Assembly: GCA_021823945.1 (NCBI GenBank)
Contig: JAKALW010000093.1
Span: 1-5,436, forward strand
Length of the DNA stretch: 5,436 bases
Source of the DNA: Microcaldota archaeon
GTDB taxonomy: Archaea > Micrarchaeota > Micrarchaeia > Anstonellales > VGKX01
Direction: 5' to 3'
The notes beneath the pieces were generated by a model. It did no database searches. It saw nothing but the letters and a program-made list of their open reading frames with translations, and was not told the origin of the DNA. This document shows, piece after piece, positions 1 to 5,435 of the stretch. The number at the start of each line of letters is the position of its first letter. Position 1 is the first letter of the stretch. A program made the translations under genes and the position numbers.

Positions 1-192
1 AACAGGGCGGGCCTGCAGATTGACACGTATTACAAGGACACCTCCGGCTTCGCGTTCATGTCAAGCTCGGTCTGCGGGGACCCTGTGCCCCAGAACACAA
101 GCGTGTTCTACGTGGAATACGGCTTTGTGGCGATGAAAAACGGCAGGGCGAGCAATTATTCAGTGGCAAGGATGTACACATGGCAGGGATGA
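1..192 (+). CDS. Exported or pilus-associated protein, C-terminal fragment (partial)
   Basis: Frame 1 is open from the window edge to TGA at 190-192, giving 63 residues; the start lies outside the window. The fragment is polar and rich in Tyr, Ser and Gly, with two N-glycosylation sequons (NTS and NYS), one Cys and no membrane segment, which fits the exposed end of an extracellular protein. It ends in a Tyr-Thr-Trp-Gln-Gly tail. Its codons match those of the genes that follow. It overlaps the next gene by 13 bases, so the two are probably co-transcribed and translationally coupled. From context it is likely another pilin-like or surface subunit of the same filament system. The family cannot be named from this fragment alone. 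Confidence 0.7.
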   Translation, partial: NRAGLQIDTYYKDTSGFAFMSSSVCGDPVPQNTSVFYVEYGFVAMKNGRASNYSVARMYTWQG

Positions 193-1028
193 GACCGAAA
201 GCCCCAGGCGCGGGCGTGAAAAAAGGCATATTCTTCGCGTTGTCAGCTTTGCTCCTGGCGTCAGTCCTCATAGCGCTTGCGTCTGGAATCGCAGACGTGA
301 CGTCCAGGGCTAGGAGGACAGCCACTTCAATCATGGACATAGACTTCGCCTCGCGTGCGCACGCGGACGCGCAAAGCCAGGCGATAAAGATAATGTCCTC
401 ATGGTCAAATGTCACGTGCCAGAACTCAACAATCGCAATATCCGAATCCCTGCCAATCGGCGTCACGTTCGCCTCCGACCTGGCGAACATGGAAGAGTTC
501 TATGGCGAATACCTGAACGCCAATGTGTCCGCGAACCTCACAGGCCTCGCGAACGGGAGCTACATGATTGCCCCGCAGGGCATGGAAATCTCGCACACTG
601 GGACAACAGTGCTTTTCCAAAACAACGCAAGCGCCCAGGGAGACCAGGTCATGTCGTACAACATCACGCTGACGTTCCCGGCGGGCATGGCCGACTCGGC
701 GGATTGGGCCGCCCTGTCAAACGCTTCAAGCAATGCCACGGGAATCAACGTCACGGTGAAGGTGATGGACGCGAGCTATACGCTGTATAAGACAATTACA
801 GGATTTGTCGAGCGCGGCGCTGAAAGCAGGATAAACATAACCCAGGGCGGGGCGACAGTCGGCTATGTCAGGTTCTTTTCACCATCTTCATGCGAGATAT
901 ACCACTCCAACGCAGTGAATTTAAAAGCAATGATTGAGATGGCTTCACCTGTGTACGCGCAGACCCACGAAAATATAACTTCTTCGGCGGGGAGGGCAAC
1001 AAAATCCTCGCCTGCGAGGATTTGTTAG
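180..1028 (+). CDS. Pilin-like exported, probably N-glycosylated protein
   Basis: The product has 282 residues. A basic stretch (K14-K15-G16) is followed by a hydrophobic helix at about 17-36 beginning Ile-Phe-Phe. This is the layout of a prepilin signal, with cleavage plausible after G16, or of a simple signal anchor. The Glu at +5 of the mature protein, typical of many type IV pilins, is absent. The rest is a soluble, Ser/Asn/Ala-rich ectodomain with Cys80 and Cys238 and 12 N-X-S/T sequons (N77, 82, 115, 119, 125, 149, 161, 181, 185, 190, 219, 265), so it is expected outside the cell. The ATG at 180 is chosen because AAGG at 168-171 is well placed as a ribosome site. An alternative ATG at 189 overlaps the upstream stop (ATGA) but has no good site. 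The last 20 or so residues have weak codon style. Role inferred from neighbours: a filament subunit or minor pilin. Confidence 0.72.
   Translation: MAGMRPKAPGAGVKKGIFFALSALLLASVLIALASGIADVTSRARRTATSIMDIDFASRAHADAQSQAIKIMSSWSNVTCQNSTIAISESLPIGVTFASDLANMEEFYGEYLNANVSANLTGLANGSYMIAPQGMEISHTGTTVLFQNNASAQGDQVMSYNITLTFPAGMADSADWAALSNASSNATGINVTVKVMDASYTLYKTITGFVERGAESRINITQGGATVGYVRFFSPSSCEIYHSNAVNLKAMIEMASPVYAQTHENITSSAGRATKSSPARIC
968..980 (+). promoter_or_regulatory. Possible internal archaeal TATA/BRE promoter
   Basis: The stretch CGAAAATATAACT stands out as AT-rich in a GC-rich operon. It resembles an archaeal purine-rich BRE followed by a TATA box. If used, transcription would start about 25 bases downstream, near 1000-1006, giving a leader of some 35 bases before the CBS gene at 1037. 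A second AT-rich block lies at 919-927 (ATTTAAAAG). Both are inside the pilin-like coding region, so chance codon content is a real alternative. Confidence 0.28.
998..1026 (+). promoter_or_regulatory. Perfect inverted repeat / RNA hairpin at the pilin-machinery gene boundary
   Basis: Arms AAATCCTCGC (1002-1011) and GCGAGGATTT (1014-1023) are perfectly complementary around a 2-base centre. Three more pairs (998-1000 with 1024-1026) form if A1001 bulges. In RNA the innermost pair would open to a 4-base loop. It covers the last codons and the stop of the pilin-like gene and ends just before the AGGT ribosome site (1027-1030) of the CBS gene. The descending arm ends in TTTGTT, only weakly terminator-like. 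It may act in attenuation, RNA processing or translation control; that role is inferred. Confidence 0.5.
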
Positions 1029-1036
1029 GTAATCGC

Positions 1037-1699
1037 ATGAAAATTTCCGAACTGATGCGCAAAAAATACCTGAGCTTTGACGCGAACGACAAGTTCAACC
1101 ACGCGGCTGTCAAGCTCCTCCGCAAGAAGCAGCGCGAGGCCCCGGTCACAAGGGCAGGGAAACTTGTCGGCGTGTTCTCGGTCTCTGACATAGCGGGGGC
1201 GCTTGTCCAGCGCGACATGTTTGGGAAAATTACCCAGGCAAAGCCCGAGAAAATCAGGGAGGAGCCTGTCAAGAAGCACATGACTCAGCGCACATTGTAC
1301 CTCAAGGAGGGCATGGACCTCACATCGGCACTGCTTTTCATAACACATAAGAATCCCGATTCAATACCCGTTGTTGACGGGAAGGGCAACCTTGTAGGCG
1401 TGGTCCTGTCGGCCGACCTCAAGCGCAACATGCTCAAGACAATCTCGGCAGGCGACAAGGAGGCGGCGATAGACGAGGTCTGCAAGCCAGACGAGGCGGG
1501 GGCGAGCCCCACAGCCATAGACAGCATACTCCAATTCGTCCAGAAAAACGGCTCGGCCAAGGCAATAGCGCTTGCGCGCGAATTCAAGATTCCGGTAGAG
1601 GAAGTGGAGGAATACGCGGAAAGCCTTGAAAAGCACGGATTGCTGAAAATCGAATACAGCCTGTTAGGGGAAATGACACTGAAAAAAATCCAGGCATGA
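1037..1699 (+). CDS. Tandem CBS-domain protein with C-terminal winged helix, probable regulator of the pilus ATPase
   Basis: The product has 220 residues, with no signal or membrane segment, so it is cytoplasmic. CBS domain 1 is about residues 1-58, ending Val-Gly-Val-Phe-Ser-Val-Ser-Asp51. CBS domain 2 is about 78-136, ending Val-Gly-Val-Val-Leu-Ser-Ala-Asp127. These Ser-x-Asp endings are the usual ribose-contacting positions, and paired CBS domains form a Bateman module that commonly binds AMP, ADP, ATP or SAM. Residues 158-217 look like a winged helix. It resembles a module I recall at the N-terminus of archaeal TadA/ArlI-like ATPases, and the ATPase gene follows directly. I infer a nucleotide-sensing regulator of the ATPase or of the operon. 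ATG 1037 is preferred over TTG 1022 because AGGT (1027-1030) is correctly spaced. The gene starts 8 bases after the pilin-like gene. Domain calls are firm; the partner is inferred. Confidence 0.85.
   Translation: MKISELMRKKYLSFDANDKFNHAAVKLLRKKQREAPVTRAGKLVGVFSVSDIAGALVQRDMFGKITQAKPEKIREEPVKKHMTQRTLYLKEGMDLTSALLFITHKNPDSIPVVDGKGNLVGVVLSADLKRNMLKTISAGDKEAAIDEVCKPDEAGASPTAIDSILQFVQKNGSAKAIALAREFKIPVEEVEEYAESLEKHGLLKIEYSLLGEMTLKKIQA
1682..1688 (+). other. A7 run near the end of the CBS gene
   Basis: Seven consecutive A residues encode Lys-Lys six codons before the TGA stop. The ATPase reading frame is open from 1683. Loss of one A in RNA or DNA, or a +1 ribosomal slip, would bypass the stop and join the winged helix to the ATPase through a linker of about 14 residues. 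The sequence shows only the possibility. Confidence 0.4.
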
Positions 1700-1724
1700 A
1701 AAAATCCAGTGGGTGTTTTGGCGC

Positions 1725-3203
1725 ATGGCCGCAAAAGAACTTGAAAACTACAAAATCAAGGCAGACGGGGTGGAAGTGGGCATAAGCATCGCCAAGGAGA
1801 TTGGCAGCGTGCCCGCATACACTGTCAAGGCGCCAAAGCCCGACATTGCAACTGCCGCATACCTTGAAACAATCAAGGGCGACATGCTGAGGCAGATAAG
1901 GCTCACATCGGCCGAGGTCCTTGACATCAAGCTCATGGCAGACCTGAAGAAAAAGTTTTTGGACCTTGCAGTGAAGCTGGTCAATGAGAGGATACCGAAC
2001 CTCGCGCAGCAAAAAGCCGAGGAGCTCGCCGGGCTCATGGTCCAGGACCTTCTTGGCCTTGGCGACCTGGAATATCTCCTCCGCGACGACATGCTTGAGG
2101 AAATCTGCGTCAACTCAGCCCGCGAGCCAGTCTGGGTATACCACAAGAAATACGGATGGTGCAAAAGTTCGGTAAAGATTGCCACGGAATCAAAGATTTG
2201 GGATTATTCAAGCCTCATAGGCAGGCGCGTCGGGCGCCAAATCACCGCGCAGGACCCCCTCCTTGACGCGTATCTGGCGACAGGCGACCGCGTCAATGCG
2301 ACGCTTTCGCCGATATCCATGTTTGGGAACACGATTACAATAAGGAAATTCGCAAGAAAGCCCTGGACAATCACCGACCTCATACTTTCAAAGACGATTT
2401 CAGAGGAGGTCGCGGCGTTCATATGGCTCGCGATGCAATACGAGATGAACATGGTGGTGTCGGGCGGGACGGGCGCGGGAAAGACGTCCATGCTCAATGT
2501 CCTGTGCGCGTTCCTGCCGCAAAACCAGCGCGTGATATCAATCGAGCAGACGCGCGAAATTGTCCTGCCGTCCTACCTACAATGGGTGCCTATGGTGGTC
2601 AGGCAGGGAGGCAGGGAAGGCAAAGGCGACGTCACCATGCTCGACCTGATGGTCAATTCCCTGCGCATGAGGCCGGACAGGATAATTGTCGGCGAAGTCC
2701 GGCGCGCGGAGGAGGCGGAAGTGCTTTTCGAGGCAATGCACACGGGGCACTCGGTCTACGCGACAATGCACGCTGAAACAGTGTTTGAGACGTTCAAAAG
2801 GCTTGTGAGCCCCCCAATAGAATTGCCGGAAGTCGTCCTGGAGTCATTGCATTTCGTCCTCTCGATGTACAGGGACAGGAGAAGCGGCATAAGGCGCGTT
2901 TTCGAGATTGGCGAGCTCATACCGTCGGAAAAAGGCGGGAGCGTCAGGGCGAATATCGTATACAAATGGAGATCCTCGCGCGACAAGATAGAGCAGCAGA
3001 ATCCGAGCGTCAGGATGATTGACACCCTGCGCACGTACACCAGGATGGACGACGAGGAAATCAAGATGACAATCAGGGAGAGGGCGGCGGTCCTGTCCTA
3101 TCTCGCCGCGAAGAAGATAAACGACGTCGACGCTGTAGGGCGCACTGTCCTGGACTTCTACGAGAGCCATGATGAGCTGATGAAAAAAATAGGGTACAAG
3201 TGA
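1725..3203 (+). CDS. Archaeal TadA/ArlI-type type II/IV secretion (pilus assembly) ATPase
   Basis: The product has 492 residues and is a cytoplasmic hexameric ATPase of the VirB11/GspE/TadA superfamily, expected to power filament assembly at the inner face of the membrane. Residues 1-60 form a small leader domain and 100-215 the N-terminal domain. The connecting motif Asp-Pro-x-x-Asp-Ala with Gly-x-Arg-Val is at 177-190, and the Thr-Ile-Arg-Lys-Phe strand at 205-209. The catalytic domain carries Walker A GGTGAGKT (247-254), an Asp box IEQTRE (273-278), Walker B DRIIVGEVR (318-326) and a His box (H339, H342, H349). The catalytic Glu274 and Glu324 are kept, but the Asp usual after Glu274 is Gln275. 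ATG 1725 is chosen because GTGGGTG at 1709-1715 is a fair ribosome site; GTG 1713 has none. It lies 25 bases after the CBS gene and 4 before the first platform gene. Confidence 0.95.
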   Translation: MAAKELENYKIKADGVEVGISIAKEIGSVPAYTVKAPKPDIATAAYLETIKGDMLRQIRLTSAEVLDIKLMADLKKKFLDLAVKLVNERIPNLAQQKAEELAGLMVQDLLGLGDLEYLLRDDMLEEICVNSAREPVWVYHKKYGWCKSSVKIATESKIWDYSSLIGRRVGRQITAQDPLLDAYLATGDRVNATLSPISMFGNTITIRKFARKPWTITDLILSKTISEEVAAFIWLAMQYEMNMVVSGGTGAGKTSMLNVLCAFLPQNQRVISIEQTREIVLPSYLQWVPMVVRQGGREGKGDVTMLDLMVNSLRMRPDRIIVGEVRRAEEAEVLFEAMHTGHSVYATMHAETVFETFKRLVSPPIELPEVVLESLHFVLSMYRDRRSGIRRVFEIGELIPSEKGGSVRANIVYKWRSSRDKIEQQNPSVRMIDTLRTYTRMDDEEIKMTIRERAAVLSYLAAKKINDVDAVGRTVLDFYESHDELMKKIGYK

Positions 3204-3207
3204 GCCC

Positions 3208-4083
3208 ATGAAAGTGCCATTCCAGATGATACCGCCGCGCGCCGCCAAGGCGATGTCGCGCCCCTTCATATCCATAGGCTCAGCGCTTGCCAAAAGCATC
3301 AAGTCGGTTGCCAAGGACCTGTCAAAGATAGACTCGGACATGTCGGCGAAAGAGTACCTCACGCTTTGCGTTTTCAATGCCGCGGTGTATTTCGTTTTCC
3401 TTTCGGCCCTGGCGTTCGCCGTGCTCCACAAGCTTGGGATAAAAAACGACATATTCGTGGCGGGTGTGTGCGGCGCGGGGATTGCCGGCGCGGTGTTCGC
3501 GTTCTCAATTGTGTATCCGAAATGGCTTGCCAACAAGCGCATCATAGAGATAGACAGGGAGCTTCTTTTCGCGGCGAGGCACCTTAGGGTGCAGGTGACC
3601 GCGGGCGTGCCGCTTTTCGAGTCATTGGTGTCGGCGTCGCACGGGTATGGCGCGGTATCGCAGGAATTCGACAAGGTCGTTACGCAGGTGCAGGGGGGGG
3701 TAAACCTCGCCGAAGCGCTTGAGGACTCGGCGACAAGGACGCCCTCATATTATTATAGCAGGATATTGTGGCAGATGGCAAACGGCGTCAAGGCCGGGAC
3801 CGACATTGGCCCCGTGCTGTCGGAAATAGTGGAATTCCTCTCGGACGAGCAGAGAATTGAGGTGAGGAACTATGGCGCCCAGCTCAACACCCTCGCCATA
3901 CTTTACCTCATGGTCTGTATCATAGTCCCGACAATAAGCCTGATTTTCATCATGGTCATATCCTCGTTTGTCGACCTGCCCATTACCGACACAGTCCTTG
4001 GCGGCATACTCTTAGCCATGATTTTCATACAATACCTGTTCATTGGCCTGATTGAAAGCAGGAGGCCGGCGGTTTCGATTTAG
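3208..4083 (+). CDS. T2SSF (GspF/TadC-like) membrane platform protein, first of a pair
   Basis: The product has 291 residues. A basic cytoplasmic N-terminus (1-50) precedes two membrane helices at about 51-73 and 82-103. A cytoplasmic helical T2SSF domain follows (about 110-220, starting near Glu114-Ile-Asp-Arg-Glu-Leu), then helices at about 226-250 and 262-283. This is the usual layout of single-domain TadB/TadC proteins, which form the inner-membrane platform contacted by the ATPase. It starts 4 bases after the ATPase stop; the GTGA around that stop (3200-3203) may serve as the ribosome site. It ends in TAG, and the next gene begins at the very next base in the same frame. A run of eight G at 3693-3700 is translated as Gly-Gly within the conserved T2SSF segment, and the frame is intact. 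Confidence 0.9.
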   Translation: MKVPFQMIPPRAAKAMSRPFISIGSALAKSIKSVAKDLSKIDSDMSAKEYLTLCVFNAAVYFVFLSALAFAVLHKLGIKNDIFVAGVCGAGIAGAVFAFSIVYPKWLANKRIIEIDRELLFAARHLRVQVTAGVPLFESLVSASHGYGAVSQEFDKVVTQVQGGVNLAEALEDSATRTPSYYYSRILWQMANGVKAGTDIGPVLSEIVEFLSDEQRIEVRNYGAQLNTLAILYLMVCIIVPTISLIFIMVISSFVDLPITDTVLGGILLAMIFIQYLFIGLIESRRPAVSI

Positions 4084-5055
4084 ATGGCAACAAACCCCGC
4101 CTTTGCGGCACTTGACAGGTATAACAGGTACTGGCGCGAGCTGCTGAAATACAACGACAGGGAAGACAAGGATTTCCCGTACAAGCTCATTTTCGGCTCG
4201 CTTTTGGCAAGCCTGCTCGCAGCGCTGTATTTCGCGGCGCAGCCGTACCTGGCAGCCGCCGCGGCTATTGGCGTCTTCGCGGGGATACACCTGGTGTTTT
4301 ACATTCAGCTTGTGCTCGGCGCGTCAAGCAGGGCTTCCAAGATTGAGGAGGTGCTCCCCGATTTCCTCTCAATGGTCGCAAGCAACATAAGGTCGGGGCT
4401 GACGCCCGACAAGGCGCTCATTGTCTCGGCGAGGGACGAGTTCGGCCCGCTCACAGAGGCTATAAACAAGGCTGGGAAAAGGAGCATAACCGGCATGCCT
4501 TTGGACCAGGTCATGCTCGGCATGCGCGAGAACATCCAGTCCAACATACTTGAAAAGACGATAACCCAGATTGTCGAAGGCATGCATTCCGGCGGCGACA
4601 TGTCGGAGCTTCTCGAAAAGACCGCGCTTGACATTCGCAAGTTCAGGTCTGTGAAAAAAGAGGTCAATTCTGTAATACTCAACTATGAGCTTTTCATCAT
4701 AGCCGCAATAACTTTCGGCGCGCCGCTTCTGTACGGCGTAGCTACATTCCTTGTGGACATAATGATTAGGATAAGGGGCAAAATCAGCATCGACAGCGGC
4801 GCCCAGGGGCTTTCAGGGGGCGTTAGCATATTCAAAGGCAAGCTCCTTCTCACAAGCGACGGCGTGACCATGTTCGCAGCCGCGGCAATAATCATCACTG
4901 TGCTTTTCGGCTGCATGGCAGTGGGCATCATGGGCTCCGGCAGGCGCGTTGACGGCATAAAGTATTTCCCAATACTTGTCATAATCGGGCTCGCGCTCCT
5001 TTTCGGCATAAGGTTCGCCCTTGGCATTGTTCTTAATGGCATTGCGGGCGTATAA
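4084..5055 (+). CDS. T2SSF (GspF/TadC-like) membrane platform protein, second of a pair
   Basis: The product has 323 residues. Two helices lie at about 34-54 and 56-79. A cytoplasmic T2SSF domain runs from about 84 to 197, opening with Ile-Glu-Glu-Val-Leu-Pro-Asp-Phe-Leu and with Ser-Gly-Leu-Thr-Pro-Asp at 104-109. Three more helices follow at about 201-226, 260-283 and 294-316, one more than in the preceding protein. It should form a heteromeric platform with that protein and bind the ATPase from the cytoplasmic side. Its ATG follows the upstream TAG with no gap and in the same frame. The only strong ribosome-like site, AGGAGG, ends about 18 bases upstream, which is too far to be ideal, so coupling by re-initiation is likely. 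Together the pair resembles a split form of the two-domain ArlJ protein. Confidence 0.9.
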   Translation: MATNPAFAALDRYNRYWRELLKYNDREDKDFPYKLIFGSLLASLLAALYFAAQPYLAAAAAIGVFAGIHLVFYIQLVLGASSRASKIEEVLPDFLSMVASNIRSGLTPDKALIVSARDEFGPLTEAINKAGKRSITGMPLDQVMLGMRENIQSNILEKTITQIVEGMHSGGDMSELLEKTALDIRKFRSVKKEVNSVILNYELFIIAAITFGAPLLYGVATFLVDIMIRIRGKISIDSGAQGLSGGVSIFKGKLLLTSDGVTMFAAAAIIITVLFGCMAVGIMGSGRRVDGIKYFPILVIIGLALLFGIRFALGIVLNGIAGV

Positions 5056-5282
5056 TGCGCCGCGCTGATTCAGGAAGAAGCCTTCGATTAAGATATAGCC
5101 TTATTCTGCTGAAATTCCATGAACGCCTTCTTGGATTGCCGCCAACTAATGGAAAGTGGCAGCGCGATTTAGACTTGTTTTCCGGCTCCGCCCATTGGCA
5201 TGTCAAAAGTCAGGGCAAGGCAATCCTAGAGCATTGGCGCTGGCTAAAGCGCGGCTTGGACTTGGGGCATAGCTTGGGCTAA
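5055..5282 (+). CDS. Doubtful small open frame downstream of the platform genes
   Basis: A 75-codon frame starts in the TAATG overlap with the preceding stop and ends at TAA 5280-5282. The predicted peptide is basic and unusually rich in Trp (4), His and Leu, with no signal peptide, membrane helix or motif I recognise. Codon use differs sharply from the operon: CGA, AGA, TTA, CTT and CAT appear, and GC at third positions is low. That argues for recent arrival, for decay, or for non-coding DNA. The overlapping start is the only positive sign. I would treat it as hypothetical and probably not translated. Confidence 0.22.
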   Translation: MRRADSGRSLRLRYSLILLKFHERLLGLPPTNGKWQRDLDLFSGSAHWHVKSQGKAILEHWRWLKRGLDLGHSLG

Positions 5283-5316
5283 TATGCAAAGCCCTGGCTA
5301 GAAAGGAATGGAAAAA
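5056..5316. other. Region of changed composition between the operon and the element end
   Basis: Apart from the doubtful 75-codon frame I see no gene, tRNA, promoter or array here on either strand; all - strand frames are broken by stops. Base and codon style differ from the operon on the left. A weak hairpin, GGGCT/AGCCC with a 9-base loop at 5276-5294, is the only local structure and lacks a T-run. The stretch may be the operon's 3' untranslated region, a decayed gene, or host DNA flanking the element to the right. Confidence 0.5.
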
Positions 5317-5325
5317 TGACCTCCT

Positions 5326-5345
5326 CCCCGGACTAAAGTCCGGGG
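5326..5345 (-). repeat. 8-bp perfect hairpin, probable transposon right-end/omega RNA stem
   Basis: CCCCGGAC at 5326-5333 and GTCCGGGG at 5338-5345 pair perfectly around a 4-base loop, giving a very stable stem. There is no long T-run on the + strand side; on the - strand the stem is followed by AGGAGGTCA and then TTTTT. It could be an element end recognised by a Y1 transposase, the last stem of a TnpB omega RNA, or a terminator serving both flanking transcripts. Confidence 0.7.
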
Positions 5346-5357
5346 TATCCCATTGAC

Positions 5358-5435
5358 TTAGAAGTCTCTAAGAGTCCTTTGACCGTCTTGAGCCTGCACA
5401 TAATCCCTTGTGGTTTCCAAATCCACGTCGCCAAC
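5358..5435 (-). CDS. C-terminal fragment of a - strand protein, possibly TnpB (partial)
   Basis: The - strand is open from the window edge to TAA at 5360-5358, giving 25 residues that begin Val-Gly-Asp-Val-Asp-Leu-Glu-Thr-Thr and end Arg-Asp-Phe. The Gly-Asp-Val opening followed by a polar tail is similar to the variable C-termini of archaeal TnpB (IS605 OrfB) proteins, after the zinc ribbon and last RuvC residues. The tail is too short to show any catalytic motif. Its position, 12 bases inside a characteristic hairpin, is the stronger argument. It converges on the pilus operon. If it is TnpB it would be an RNA-guided nuclease; a chance frame cannot be excluded. Confidence 0.4.
   Translation of the reverse strand, partial: VGDVDLETTRDYVQAQDGQRTLRDF

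Noticed and set aside
56..490. - strand open frame opposite the pilin-like gene
   Set aside because: It runs antisense to two overlapping + strand frames that have coherent signal and sequon patterns; its Cys/Arg-rich composition looks like a shadow.
1037..1699. CBS protein as an IMP dehydrogenase fragment or transporter regulator
   Set aside because: No barrel or transporter sequence is nearby, and its winged helix and position between pilin and ATPase point to the filament system.
1713..1724. GTG start four codons upstream for the ATPase
   Set aside because: It has no ribosome site in front, and it would remove the GTGGGTG that is well placed for ATG 1725.
1696..1785. Short + strand frame starting in an ATGA overlap with the CBS stop
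   Set aside because: It has about 29 codons and lies over the start of the ATPase in another frame; the Lys/Trp-rich peptide has no support beyond the ATGA.
2844..3674. Long - strand open frame (276 codons) across the ATPase and platform genes
   Set aside because: It spans two well-supported + strand genes, has no recognisable domain or ribosome site, and is the expected by-product of GC-rich codon use on the opposite strand.
5276..5294. GGGCT/AGCCC hairpin as the operon terminator
   Set aside because: Only five pairs with a 9-base loop and no T-run; too weak to call.
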